A stretch of DNA of 64,000 bases from Sycobia sp. Sy_11 (lineage: Eukaryota > Arthropoda > Insecta > Hymenoptera > Epichrysomallidae), in assembly GCA_018907035.1 (NCBI GenBank), contig JACCIC010000124.1, positions 972,501 through 1,036,500 of the forward strand. Reading direction: 5' to 3'. Below the pieces are notes generated by a model. It was not told the DNA's origin. It made no database searches and worked only from the letters and a program-made list of their open reading frames with translations. Positions 1 through 10,371 of this stretch are shown piece by piece. The stretch's first letter is position 1; the number at the start of each line of letters is the position of its first letter. A program made the translations under genes and the position numbers.

Positions 1-818
1 ACCTTTGTCGGCCTTTTGGAAGATTATATTAGGGTTATTTTTCAAAAAGTTCTTCGCGGTAATTAAATCATATATAAAATTACTATTTAAAAAATTATCA
101 AATTTATTTTCTCTTTTAAAATTACTAATGACATTAACTAAAGATGCCCTACATTCCTTTTTCACTTCATCATTTAAACCAAAAAGATTACTTTCAACCT
201 CCGCGATGATTTCTTTGATCGGGAGATTATTTTTACAATATAATATTCCATGTTTGGACCTTTAGACATGATGTTTATTACTTCATTTGGTATCTCCTTG
301 TCAGTTAGATTCCTAAACCAATTTTTATTGTTTGCATTGTTAATTTGATAGCTTTGAAATTGTTTTTTATTTCTTAAACATTCAAATTTCCTTTTTAATG
401 TTTGTTTATTAATATATTTTGTCTTAATAAAATGTTTGTTTTGACCAAGAAAAAATTCATGTAATTCATTTCTTTCTATATTTTGATATAAATAATGTTT
501 AATCTTTAATAAATATCTATTTAAGGAATGAATCTGAATATGTAAATCTTTAATTTCTAAATTAAGTAATTTATTTTTGAAAAAGAAAATATTCTTCTTT
601 AGATCATAACAAACATTAGTACTATAAACCTGCAAAAAATATTCATCATGAAATCTATTATTAATGTGTACCGGAAATATATTTGATTGCTTGCATCTAA
701 TAAGGAATGTAAGTTTTTCTTTAAGAATTACAACTTTTAAATTCATTTTAATCCATTTTGAACAATAATCTTTAATAGTACTACCATATTTACAATAAAT
801 TTCTCTAAAATAAATCAT
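1..818 (-). pseudogene. Penelope-like element, N-terminal part of reverse transcriptase ORF (partial)
   Basis: Minus-strand reading from the ATG at 818 matches the N-terminal region of Penelope-like element (PLE) polyproteins: NWFRNLTDKEIP followed by IMSKGPNM. The frame is lost near 240-265 and resumes in another frame with NNPNIIFQKADKG, the lead-in to the first RT block, before running off the window at base 1. The RT catalytic blocks would lie to the left. The open frame also extends upstream to 947, but that stretch is antisense to the GIY-YIG ORF and is not PLE-like. PLEs move by target-primed reverse transcription. The frameshift means this copy is dead. The family call is by motif recognition and fairly firm. 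Confidence 0.75.
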
Positions 819-1347
819 GACATACCCCCTACATACCGAAAATAGACATAGTGCAGGAATTGATGTTAACGGAGGCAAAATTATTGTCTTGCCATATGTT
901 CGAGGATTGTCTGAAAGAATAAAAAGAAATTTTCGGAAATATAACATTCAAATTTTCTTTAAAAATAGCAATAATTTGAGTAGATTGTTTAATAATTGCA
1001 AAGATAAGGATGATGTATGCTTAAAATCAGGAGTTGTTTACAAGATTAATTGCATGGATTGTGATAACTACTATATTGGACAAACAGGTAGATATTTAAA
1101 AAAGATAATTTATGAGCATAAATATAGTTTACGTAGCTCACATATTACTTCTGGTTTAAAAGAGCATTGTTTAAAGTTTTTACATTCGTTTGATTTTGTG
1201 AATGTGGATATTTTGAAACATGGTATTAATAATAAGTATAAACGGGAGAGTCTTGAAAGTATTCACATTTCCAGGAATCGAAATAATGTGAATTTAATGT
1301 TAGAGTCTGGTAGATTAGACAGTGTTTATCATTCCTTATTAAATTGA
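817..1347 (+). pseudogene. Penelope-like element, C-terminal GIY-YIG endonuclease region
   Basis: The plus-strand open frame of 176 codons carries the C-terminal part of a PLE polyprotein. The LPYVRGLSERIKR segment is the usual linker after RT, and VYKINCMDCDNYYIGQTGR is the GIY-YIG nuclease core with its CxxC-type insert; the conserved Arg and the downstream Glu (SLESIHIS) are present. The nuclease nicks the target for integration. The RT half is missing: this piece abuts the N-terminal half of a PLE on the opposite strand at about 818, so two fragments sit head to head. The ATG at 817 is not a natural start; homology begins about residue 20. Confidence 0.8.
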
Positions 1348-1790
1348 TTGGTTTTGGACAATTTGTGTAGAGGGGGAATTTATATTTAATTTACTAAATT
1401 TGGTGGTGGGGATGGGTATATATAGATTGGAATATAAGGTTTAGATTAGTCCCTGATGAGGAGCCGTAGCGAGCTCGAAACGTTGGACAAGTCTTCAATT
1501 AGGTAAGGGTGTTGGGGACAGTCAGACTGCACTTTACTAACAAAGAATTTTTTCAGCTAATGTTTTATTTTCAGATTAGTCTACGGGGGTGAATGTAAAC
1601 AAGGACAGTCTAACTGTCATTATAATTTTAATTTAATTTTTAATTTAATTTTTATTTTTAATTTTTATTTTATTTTTGATTTATTTTTATTGTTATTTTT
1701 TATTTTTATTTTTAATTTTATTTTATTTTTAGATTGAATTAATTGGACTGTAAGACCAATAAATATTTATTAATTTGTATATGAGCAGTC
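1348..1790 (+). other. Penelope-like element 3' tail
   Basis: Non-coding stretch after the GIY-YIG stop. It contains the hammerhead motif, a T-rich run (1620-1735) and the phrase ACTGTAAGACCAATAAATAT near 1748. The same order of phrases recurs in the relic at 12264-12480, so this is element sequence rather than host flank. The exact 3' boundary is not defined. Confidence 0.6.
1445..1493 (+). ncRNA. Minimal hammerhead ribozyme motif of the Penelope-like element
   Basis: The CTGATGA core is at 1453-1459 and GAAA at 1477-1480. Stem II can form from GAGC (1461-1464) and GCTC (1473-1476), with one extra G at 1460. Stem I can form from GTCC (1449-1452) and GGAC (1485-1488). A very short stem III and a GTT cleavage triplet lie just before GGAC. 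This is the type I layout with tiny stem III known from PLEs. Self-cleavage is inferred, not shown; the unpaired G at 1460 is a departure from the standard core. Confidence 0.65.
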
Positions 1791-2386
1791 GACAAAAGTA
1801 CAATTCAATTGTTTTATCAAAATGTGCAATATATTTATTTGATTAGACCCAATGAGTTATTAAACATTAATAAACATTTTTTCGATTTTATTAAACCAAG
1901 CACAAAGATTTAAATATTAAATTTAAAGGAATGAATCTTTTAATAAAACTATTTATATGTTATAAGTAAATAATTTTTTCAAAAATAGAAAATATTTTTT
2001 TGATTTGTATATATATTTTGTAGTTTTTACTATTTATTTATTACTTTTAATATTTAAACCTTTGTGTTTCGTTTAATAAAATGAAATAAATATTTATTAG
2101 ATTTTACAACTGGCAGGGAATAATCAAATATATCTAATCCACCATTTGAGAAAACTAGTTCATTCTTTTGAGTAAATGGTTTTTTAAAAAATTGAATATA
2201 TTTCTTGTATATATATATATATACTGAAAAAAATCATTTCTAATATCAAGCTTATATTTTCTCAACAGCAGAACACAAATATTGGGAGTTAAATGAATAT
2301 TTTTTTATTTTGAGAAAATATATCTTCAAACCAATAGATTCAAATTTAATATCAGGAAAGTAAATTCTTCGATTAATTAAATATCT
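1791..2386. other. AT-rich stretch without recognised gene
   Basis: No open frame or motif could be supported. A short (TA)n run lies near 2208-2222. Confidence 0.6.
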
Positions 2387-3167
2387 CCTAAATTTTTGTC
2401 AAGATTTTCTAGAAAATGGGTGGCTCAAATTTGAAATTAAATAAATATTTTCTTATCTAAAGAAACTATTTTCTTGAACCAATAACTGAAGATTTTGAAT
2501 AAAAAAATTTAGTCATTTGATTCAAGCCGACAAAATTAAGTGAAGATATACTTGGATATATACTGGATATTAAATAAATATTTTTTAGATTGTGAAATAA
2601 GTTGCTTCAAATAAGAAAACCAGCATTTAAAAAGTTTCTTCATCAAGAACTTGTTCGCTAGAATTTAAATGATGTAAGATTGATATTTTACTATATGAGC
2701 TAAAAAATAGGAAATTTATTTTTTAGGGTGATAAATAATCTCTAGATTTAAGAAAATAATTTTTTGCGTGAAATTCGGCAATAAGAAAAAATATGAGGTA
2801 ATCTAGGTAAGTAATTTCTTACTTTTTAACTAATTTCGAGAAATCCATAACTCATTCGGTTTAGTTGAATGGATGTCGTAAAATATCTAGCTTCTATCGT
2901 TTTAATTCAAGCGAATAAGTTCTTTATGAAGGAATTTTTTAGATTCTGATTGTCCTATTTTAAGCAACTTCTTTCGCAATCTAAGAAAATATTTGTTTTA
3001 ATTTTAATTTAAGACATAATTCTTTATGCGCTACAAGGCACATAACTATTTACTTGATATGGTTAGATTTTTTTCAGTGATATATAGTAATACAACAAAT
3101 AATTATTTTTCAGCTTCATATACCTAAGAAAATTACATTTAAGAAAATATTATCTCGATTATCTAGA

Positions 3168-3254
3168 TTTGTTTAATATAATATAATATAATATAATATA
3201 ATATAATATAATGTAATATAATATAATATAATATAATATAATATAATATAATAT

Positions 3255-3312
<58 letters not shown>
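3168..3312. repeat. (TATAA)n then (TA)n microsatellite
   Basis: Pentanucleotide TAATA/TATAA units run for about 85 bp and pass into a pure TA run of about 50 bp. Confidence 0.95.
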
Positions 3313-3315
<3 letters not shown>

Positions 3316-3715
3316 CAAGAAGTTTTAAAATCATGATTTATTTTTAAGAAATATTTCAAAATTTGTAAGCAAGCTATATGTTACTGAACTTTTCACCAGC
3401 GATTTGTTATTTTAGTCTTATTGTTTCATTGCTCGTGATCGTTCCACATTTGATCTTAGCAAATATTTTTTCAGTGCTATAGAGTAATACAAAAAAGAAT
3501 TATTGTTCAGCTTCTATACCTGAGAAAAATACATTTAAGAAAATATTATCTAAATGTGGGAAATCAAGTATTAAAACCAAAATGATATATAAATTGTTAT
3601 AATATAAGTATGTATTATATATAAATGCATATACTATTCATTGGAATCCATAAATGAATTTCATAATGTATAACTATAAGAGATCTAAAATTGATATATA
3701 AGATTTTTATAATTG

Positions 3716-3795
3716 CCCACAGCGTACTGCGATAGTGTAATTAATAAGGTGTGAGCTAGTGAATCCAAAGGTCTGCGAATAGAATCCCGGTTAGG
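3716..3795 (+). other. Degenerate tRNA-like segment (possible SINE head)
   Basis: The segment resembles a decayed tRNA: a D-arm-like TAGTGTAAT followed by GGT, an anticodon-arm-like GCTAGTGAATCCAAAGGTC, and a T-arm-like GAATAGAATCCC. Stems do not close well, so a working tRNA is unlikely. It could be a tRNA-derived SINE head within the inverted-repeat element. Low confidence. Confidence 0.3.
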
Positions 3796-4198
3796 TTGAA
3801 GTTTTGAAATAAATGTAATAAAAGTAAATTAAGGTAAAATTGTAAAAGAATTCAAGAAATTATTCGCTTAATTTAAACTTTGGATTTTTAAAGTCAAGAA
3901 AATAATGCTTTGAATCAATGAACTACTTTTAAACATTTAACATACTTGAATTTTCATGTTTTTTGAAAATAAAAACGTATTTCAAGTAATTATTGTTTTA
4001 AAGATAAGAATCGAGTTCTTCATTTTAAATTAAATTTCTTGAGTGAAGTATTGAAATTCTTAATCCAAGTATATATTCACTTAATTTTGTCGGCTTGAAT
4101 CAAATATCTAAATTTTTTTATTCCAAAATTTTCAGTTATTGGTTCAAGAAAATATTTTCACCCATCTTCTAGAAAATCTTGACAAAAATCTAGGAGAT

Positions 4199-4531
4199 TG
4201 TAGGATATGCGTAATAATTGGTATTACGCCACCGCCTAGGCATCGGTCGTTCTCAGGATCGAGGCAATATAACACGAGGTTAAACAATTAATTAGTTTAT
4301 TAACAATAAAGAATATATAATACTATGAGGTGAGAGTGAGTCAATGTGAACCCAACTCTACCGATATCCAGAACGGAATGCCGTGGCATGCGGCCGTTGC
4401 CCACGCTGCGGCGATCGCGGCCCCCTCCACGCAGTCGGAGGTGCCGCCGCTCGCTATATTACATGCGTAGTATACACGCTAGGACGCATGCGCGTACTGT
4501 CGTGGGTTTGTGCTTGTGCACGATCCCCACA
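4199..4531 (-). repeat. Gypsy-1 3' LTR
   Basis: A 333-bp LTR. In element orientation it starts TGTGGGGATCGTG and ends GCATATCCTACA, giving TG...CA ends. It carries an AATAAAG-containing stretch and a GC-rich block shared with the gypsy-2 LTR. Confidence 0.85.
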
Positions 4532-4547
4532 CTACTCCCCCCTAATT
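4532..4547 (-). promoter_or_regulatory. Gypsy-1 polypurine tract
   Basis: Read on the minus strand, AATTAGGGGGGAGTAG sits directly upstream of the 3' LTR, where plus-strand DNA priming starts. Gypsy-2 has the same tract. Confidence 0.8.
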
Positions 4548-4684
4548 TTGCGACTTTACTATGGTGAAGTTGTAAATTTATCCCCCTGTACATTTTAAGG
4601 TTAAAATGTGAGGGTAGATACATGACTATAACTACTATACAATACAAGATACTACTTAACCTATGTTAATGCATAAATCTTAAC

Positions 4685-5330
4685 CTAGTAACCGCGTCGT
4701 ACAATGATTGTGTTCTTGGTTTGCTGTATAACTACTCGCTCGCGTCGCAGTTGTTGCGTCAGGTGGCCAGGGATCGTAATCCGGCATCGCTTCAGACGCA
4801 CGTGGAATCGCGGATTATGCCTGGCCATGTTCTGAAGGAACCTCTCGTTAAGAGCCCTGGTTTTCCGCTTGCCTAATTCGTTGATTACAGTGACAAACCG
4901 TACACCTCTGCTACTAAGATTCATAAGCAGTTCGCTCGCTCCGGGGTAGTAATCGAAGCTGACGCCGTCAGCTGGCCTCGCGGTAGGCTCTCGGTGAACC
5001 TTTGTGTTTCGCCTAACTGGCTAAATACCTGTCCGAGCGGCAGACTGTCTGGCTCCTTCACCTGCAAAACGAACGTGTTTCTTTTGGTTAGTTGCTGCGG
5101 AATTTTGCCGCCAGCTCGCCGAGTTGGACGGTGTGCTTGAGTCGCTGCGAGTGCTTTTGCGAAGGATATTAGGCCGGTGTTTAACGCGTCGGCTGCCATC
5201 GCGTAGCTGCGGTATGACGTACTTGTCAGCGCTATATGACGTACTTGGAGCTTTCTCCATGGGTGCCTCTAGCAGGGCTGCCTGGGTCAGGCTGACGCTT
5301 CGACGTCTTAAGGATACCTTTCAGTCAACG
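4685..5330 (-). pseudogene. Gypsy-1 ORF3 remnant with intact C-terminal tail
   Basis: This corresponds to ORF3 of gypsy-2 but with a large internal deletion. The N-terminal stretch (LPLGQVFSQLGETQRF and LPRGQ, from about 5199) jumps near 4965 to the last part of the protein, removing the LRR-like middle (about 1.4 kb). The C-terminal 79 codons (4685-4924), ending in IIVRRGY, are complete here and are absent from gypsy-2, so the two copies show different parts of the same gene. The tail is rich in Arg and has no membrane segment. The function is unknown. Confidence 0.6.
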
Positions 5331-7770
5331 CACTGGTTCGCGATCGTTCTCGTCGTCCGTTGACTCGCCCGTGTCGCTATCTATGACCAGGCGTTCGTTC
5401 GCGTGTGATAGTTCGGGTTGATCCGAGTGGTCGGAGAAATTGTCGTCGGTGTCGACTTTATTTTCTATCTCTTCGTTGAGATGGTGCGCGGGTTGAATGC
5501 GTTCGATGGACACGGTTTTAAAGTCGATGCGCAATGTCTTACCGTCCATGCTTCGTTCTAACACCCGATGCGGTCCGGAGTACGGTCTGCATAGCGTGGG
5601 CCTATTGGGGTTAGTTTGGAGAAATACATTCGTGCATTGCCCCATTTCTTTATATACAAATGGTTTATGCGCATTCTCGTGCTCGACTCGGGCCGCGCGC
5701 ACGTTGTGCATAAACTCCTTAAGATCGCGGAGGAACGCACTGTCGTCGGGTTCAACTCCGTCGTCGACGCAAAACAATCCGGGGATTTTTATAATACCGT
5801 ACTGTATAAGTACTCTGCGGGACTGACGTCTATATCGGTGCGGACGGGTGTGCGTAAGCCCAGTAGCACCATCGGCAGTGCTCTGGGCCAATCTGGGTTA
5901 TCACCCTGGCACATAAGTGAGGCTTTAAGGTCCCGGTGCCACCTTTCTACTTTGCCGTTCGCGGCCGGGTGATATGAAGTGTTGCGAATTCTCTTGCACC
6001 CTGAGAACTTTAGGAGTTCTTCGAAGAGTCTGGACTCAAACTGACGTCCCTGATCGGTCGTAATAATCTCGGGCGCTCCGTATCGCGCTATCCAATGCTG
6101 CATGACAGCTTCCGCGACTGCGCGCGCGGTGGTGTCCACGATTGGTACGGCTTCGGGCCATCGCGAGTACCGATCGATCATGGTGAAGATGTACTGATAG
6201 TCACTCCTCGCGGTGAGCGGTCCGACTATATCGATATGGATGTGCTTGAAACACGCGTCTGGCGCTGTGAAAGGATCCGGCAGCGGTTTATTGTGTCGCG
6301 CTACTTTAGAGAGCTGACACTACGCATTTTTTTAACTTTTTCGTTATCTCACGACTCATGTCCGGCCACACGTACTGCCGGCGTATCAGCCGATCGGTGA
6401 CCTTCCCGCTTGGGTGTGACGTTCCGTAAAACAGGTTAAAAACCTCGTCGCGTAGTTATTCGAGGATGTACGGCCGAATGGTGTCCCCTTGAATATCGCA
6501 GTAGAACGGTAAGATCGCGCCATCGTTAAAGGTTAGCTGCCTCAGCTTCAACGGATGCTGAGGGTCGCGTAAAACTCGGTAGAGGTCCGGATCCGAGTCC
6601 TGTTCCCTTGCGAGTTCTTTGGCATTGAACAGTGTCGGGAGGCGGAAGGCGTTCACGTCGTTTCTAACGGCGTCCACGGCCTCCTCGAACCTGTTCCATG
6701 GGTCTCTCCAGTTGAACATACTGGGAATGCGAAATGATTCTATACGTGATAGCGTGTCAGCAACTACATTTTCGTCCCCTGAACGGTACACGATCTTCGT
6801 GTTGAACTGTGCGATGTAGTTGAGCTGCCGGCAGCTGATTCTGCGCCATTACGTACATCAGAGGTTTGTGGTCAGTAACAATTACAAACTCGCGTCCTCT
6901 AGATAGTAAAAAAATTTTCGAACCGCGTAATAAATCGCGGTCAGCTCGCGGTCGATCGTTGCGGACTTAGCTTGCGCGTTATTGAACTTTCTGGAGAAAA
7001 ACGCGATCGGTCACCATTGATCTCCATTCTTTTGTTCAAGCGCGGCTCCCATCGCGGTATTCTGTCCTTCTTTTTCGCGCCCTGTAAATATTTCATGAGC
7101 GGTTCCTGAATTTCGGCCGCGTGGGGAATACACGCATTGTAGAAATTTATCAAGTCTAGGAATCGTCGCACGTCCTGAACCGTCGCGGGTTTCGGGAAGT
7201 TTCTGACGGCGTCGAGCTTCTCCATGGTCGGTTTGAAACCGGTAGTGTTGATCATATGTCCTAAGAGCTCTACCTCTTCCTGTCCGAAACTATACTTCTT
7301 AACGTTCAGCCGCAGTGCGTACTTCTCTAATTTGCTGAGAACCTTCTCTAGGTCGCGTTTGTGCTCCTCCTCGTTGCTCGACGCGATGAGTATGTCGTCG
7401 AGGAACACAAACGCGCACCGAAGGCCGCCTAACGCGCTATTGATGTAACGCTGAAATGTCTGCCGGGCGTTGCGTAACCCGAAAGTCATGACATTGTACT
7501 CGAATAACCCGAAGGAGGTGATCACGGCAGTCTTCTCCCGATCTTCTTCGGCCAGCGGTATTTGATGATACACGGCGTGGAGGTCGAGTCTGGAGAAAAC
7601 GTTTTTCCCGACAAGGAAGTTCAGGAAATCCTGAATATGCGGTATCGAATACTTGTTGGCGACCGTGACACTGTTAAGTCTCCGATAATCGACGCATATT
7701 CGCCATCCTCCGTCCTACTTGGGTACCAGGTGGATGGGACTTGCCCATGGACTCTTTGACGGTCGAACTA
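5331..7770 (-). pseudogene. Gypsy-1 pol remnant (RT, RNase H, integrase)
   Basis: Minus-strand fragments in several frames. RT (about 6941-7770) shows VFLDDILIAS, the FLDD form of the YxDD catalytic box, plus the connection subdomain. RNase H is mostly lost around 6800-7050. The integrase core (5789-6181) shows MIDRYSRWPEAVP and TDQGRQFES, ending with the E-containing WHRDLKASL. The C-terminal region (5325-5600) has GPHRVLERSMDGKTLRID. Frameshifts and stops lie near 5.8, 6.2-6.4, 6.8 and 7.6 kb. Gene order and motifs match gypsy-2 closely. Confidence 0.85.
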
Positions 7771-7802
7771 ACTATACCCTCCTTGAGCATCTCCTCGAAT
7801 TG

Positions 7803-8150
7803 CTATGGTTGCGCCTGCTCGCTGCAACCTAGATATGCGCGACTTCTGATGCCACTGCTGCTGTGTTGCACCTGCGCGCTGCAACCCGGTGCGCACGGCT
7901 CCTGACGCCGCTGCTGCCGTGGTTGCGCCTGACCGCTGCAACCGTGTGCGCGGGGCTTCTGCCGCCGCTGCCGCTGGGGTTGCGCCTGACTGCTGCAACC
8001 GTGCGCGCGGGGCTCCTGCTGCCACTGCTGTCGAGGTTGCGCCTGGCTGCTGCAACCGCTGTGGCGGCGCTCCTGCCGCCGCTGCCGCTGGGGTTGCGCC
8101 TGACCGCTGCAACCGTGTGCACGGGGCTCCTGCCGCCGCTGCTGCTGGCT
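7803..8150 (-). repeat. 57-bp tandem repeat (VNTR) in gypsy-1 leader
   Basis: About six units of 57 bp; GTTGCGCC starts recur at 7922, 7979, 8036 and near 8093, each with the mirrored GCTGCAACC 10 bp later. Since 57 is a multiple of three and units lack stops, several frames stay open on both strands (Gln/Arg/Ala-rich). It is 60-65% GC against an AT-rich surround. A related array of 58-bp units lies in the gypsy-2 leader. Confidence 0.85.
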
Positions 8151-8460
8151 GGTATGCGGTGCGGGCGCGCTTGTGCGCCGCAATTGTGATGATGCACAAC
8201 TTGTTGCACGCCGCGCATCCTCTGTCGTCGCGCGGTCTTTGCTAGCTGCGTGGCCTTTGTCCTGCCGGCCACGTGCTGGAATGTCGCGCGTCCCTGCGCG
8301 AGTTGCTGGAACCCCAGCGTAAAAATGAGTCTCTGTTATTGCTAACAATACCTGGTGCTTATTCTTTTTGCTGATCCCGAATCTCCTCCGTTTCTATCCG
8401 CGTAGATGCCGTCGGATATAATCTCTCCCAGAATGTGCTATGACTTGGCACGTGTTCCGA

Positions 8461-8473
8461 GTCGGGGTTACCA
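8461..8473 (-). promoter_or_regulatory. Gypsy-1 primer binding site
   Basis: Minus strand TGGTAACCCCGAC lies one base inside the 5' LTR end. The TGG start is the complement of a tRNA CCA tail. I do not assign the tRNA. Confidence 0.65.
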
Positions 8474-8474
8474 G

Positions 8475-8606
8475 TGTAGGATATGCGTAATAATTGGTAT
8501 TACGCGACCGCCTACGCGTCGGTCGTTCTCAGGTGAGAGTGAGTCAATGTGAATCTAACTCTACCGATATCCAGAACGGAATGCCGCGGCGTGCGGCCAC
8601 TGCCCA
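8475..8606 (-). repeat. Gypsy-1 5' LTR, truncated
   Basis: It matches the 3' LTR from the TGTAGGATATGCG end but lacks about 80 bp between TTCTCAGG and GAGAGTGAG, and it breaks off at 8606 before the outer end. The promoter half is therefore gone. Confidence 0.8.
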
Positions 8607-9085
8607 AAAAAATATATTCAAACTAACGGAGGATATAGAATAGTCAATGAGAATATTACGGTGAAGTGCATTGTTGTTAATAAAAAACGTTTAAAGAAAA
8701 AATATTAGGAGTGTGGAAAAAATATTATAAGTGGAGCCCGTATTATATATATAGTGGCTTTGGTCAAAAAAGAATTTAAATCGAAAATTTCAGAAAATAA
8801 ACACAATAATGAAAGTTATTCAAATTGATCAGAGAAAGTATGAAAAATAAACAACATTTCAAATAAAAGTTGTAAATCTTGTTAAAATTGATAATGCTTA
8901 CGCTAAAATAGGTAAGTTGTACCCTAAGAACGCTTCTCACTTAGTATGTATTTTTTTTTTCAAAAAGAAAAGATCTACAGCAAAACCATCTAAAATAGAA
9001 ACATGAGTTAAGACATACTTTCTTGGATTTAATACTATAATTAAAAACATTATGTCCGATTCTTAAAAATACTTCATAGAATATA
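8607..9085. other. AT-rich flank without recognised gene
   Basis: No open frame, repeat arm or RNA could be supported between gypsy-1 and the mariner element. Confidence 0.6.
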
Positions 9086-10371
9086 TTAGGAGTGTGAATA
9101 AGTCTTTCCCGTTTTTTGTAAGAGATGGCGCCACCAATACTGTGCGAGTATTCAATGGTTACATATGTCATAATCAAAGCTTATTCATATGTCAACAATT
9201 CCATACTAACACATTAGTTAAAATTTTTTCGCATCATATATTTTTGATATCGTGAAAATGTCGAAATTTGAGCCGAGTCGACATCATTTGCGGGAAGTTT
9301 CACTTTATTGGTTCAATTTGAAGAAATCTGCTGCCGAGACGCATCGATTGCTTCAGGAGGCTTATGGAGAAGGTTGTGTCGATGATTCAAGTGTTCGCGG
9401 ATGGTTTCGACGCTTCAAAAGCGGTGATTTCGACGTGGAAGACAAGGAGCGTTCCGGGCGGCCGCAAATCTTTGAAGATCGAGAATTGGCGACTTTGCTT
9501 GATGAAGATTCTTGTCAAACGCAAGAAGAACTTGCTGAAGCATTGGGAGTTGACCGAACAACCATTTCCAAGCGTTTGAAAGCCATGGGAATGATCCAAA
9601 AGCAAGGAAATTGGGTGCCGTACGAACTGAAGCTGAGAGACGTCGAACGGCGTTTTTTCACTTGCGAACAGCTGCTTCAGCGACATAAAAGAAAGGGTTT
9701 TCTGCATCGTATCGTAACTGGCGATGAAAAGTGGATAATTTACGATAATCCGAAGCGAAGAAAATTATGGGGACTACCCGGCGATGCATCATCATCGACG
9801 GCCAAGCCAAATATTCATGGCGCCAAGCTCATGCTCTGTATATGGTGGGACCAGCTAGGTGTGGTTTACTATGAGCTTCTGAAACCGAATGAAAGGATCA
9901 CAGGCGAGGTCTATCGACGACAATTGATACGTTTGAGCCGCGCACTGCGAGAAAAACCGCCACAATACTCCGACAGGCACGACGAAGTTATTTTGCAACA
10001 TGACAATGCTGGCCCACATGTTGCACCGCCGGTGAAAACATACTTAGAAACGCTCAAATGGGAAGTCCTGACCCACCCGCCGTATAGTCCAGACGTTGCT
10101 CCGTCTGATTACCATCTCTTCAGATCGATGACGCATGGCCTGGCTGACCAGCACTTCCATTCCTACGAGGAAGCCAAAAAATGGGTGGATGACTGGATAG
10201 AGGCCAAACCGGTCGAATTTTTTCGCAACGGGATTCGTATGTTGCCAGAAAGATGGGAAAAAGTTGTAGCTAGCGATGGCCAATACTTTCAATAATTTAT
10301 TTGTAACCATTTTTTCACAATAAAGGCTCAAAATTTGAAAAAAAACGGGAAAGACTTATTCACATACCTGA
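9086..10371 (+). mobile_element. Full-length mariner transposon
   Basis: A 1,286-bp element bounded by TA dinucleotides at 9084-9085 and 10372-10373, the expected Tc1/mariner target duplication. Terminal inverted repeats of about 31 bp (9086-9116 and 10341-10371) share GTGAATAAGTCTTTCCCG in mirrored orientation with few mismatches near the tips. The only gene is the transposase. The size, termini and open frame are those of a complete mariner. Confidence 0.95.
9258..10295 (+). CDS. Mariner transposase (intact-looking)
   Basis: 345 codons from the ATG at 9258; the frame is open a further six bases upstream, but MSKFEPSRHH is the natural start. The N-terminal region has two helix-turn-helix domains (about residues 10-110, with SVRGWFRRFKSGDF and the GRP linker SGRPQ). 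WVPYEL replaces the usual WVPHEL. The catalytic domain holds GDEKW, then HDNAGPH 92 residues later, then SPDVAPSDYHLF with exactly 34 residues between the last two Asp, giving the mariner D,D34D triad. The enzyme cuts and pastes DNA at TA sites. No frameshift or stop is visible, and the length equals the family norm, so activity is possible. Confidence 0.95.
   Translation: MSKFEPSRHHLREVSLYWFNLKKSAAETHRLLQEAYGEGCVDDSSVRGWFRRFKSGDFDVEDKERSGRPQIFEDRELATLLDEDSCQTQEELAEALGVDRTTISKRLKAMGMIQKQGNWVPYELKLRDVERRFFTCEQLLQRHKRKGFLHRIVTGDEKWIIYDNPKRRKLWGLPGDASSSTAKPNIHGAKLMLCIWWDQLGVVYYELLKPNERITGEVYRRQLIRLSRALREKPPQYSDRHDEVILQHDNAGPHVAPPVKTYLETLKWEVLTHPPYSPDVAPSDYHLFRSMTHGLADQHFHSYEEAKKWVDDWIEAKPVEFFRNGIRMLPERWEKVVASDGQYFQ

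Larger units (their letters stand above)
2387..4197. repeat. Element with long inverted-repeat arms, truncated on the right by gypsy-1
   Basis: The left arm (about 2387-2575) and the right arm (about 4062-4197) are imperfect reverse complements. The shared blocks occur in mirrored order: TTTTTGTCAAGATTTTCTAGA, then the ACCAATAACTGAA region, then CCGACAAAATTAAGTGAA. The ~1.5 kb between them has no open frame of note. This fits a non-autonomous DNA transposon or foldback element. The right arm stops exactly where the gypsy-1 LTR begins at 4199, so gypsy-1 probably inserted into it or a deletion joined them. Confidence 0.6.
4199..8606 (-). mobile_element. Gypsy-1: decayed Ty3/gypsy LTR retrotransposon
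   Basis: On the minus strand the element runs 5' LTR (truncated, 8475-8606), primer site, 57-bp VNTR leader, pol remnant, ORF3 remnant, polypurine tract, 3' LTR (4199-4531). Gag and protease are missing: the VNTR at ~7.8 kb passes almost directly into RT, so about 2 kb has been deleted compared with gypsy-2 in this window. ORF3 also has an internal deletion. Sequence and layout show it is the same family as gypsy-2. It cannot be autonomous. Confidence 0.9.

Noticed and set aside
174..947. 257-codon minus-strand frame taken as one protein starting at 947
   Set aside because: The first ~40 codons are antisense to the GIY-YIG ORF. Penelope homology begins at the ATG near 818, and the last ~20 codons follow a frameshift.
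3716..3795. Functional tRNA gene
   Set aside because: The acceptor and T stems do not pair. Kept only as a tRNA-like remnant.
7768..8348. Several long overlapping open frames on both strands in the VNTR of gypsy-1
   Set aside because: All frames are open because the 57-bp unit is a multiple of three and lacks stops. No known domain, and the related 58-bp array in gypsy-2 does not keep any one frame.
9252..9257. Upstream start for the mariner transposase
   Set aside because: The frame is open two codons earlier, but that codon is GTG. The ATG at 9258 gives the standard 345 residues.
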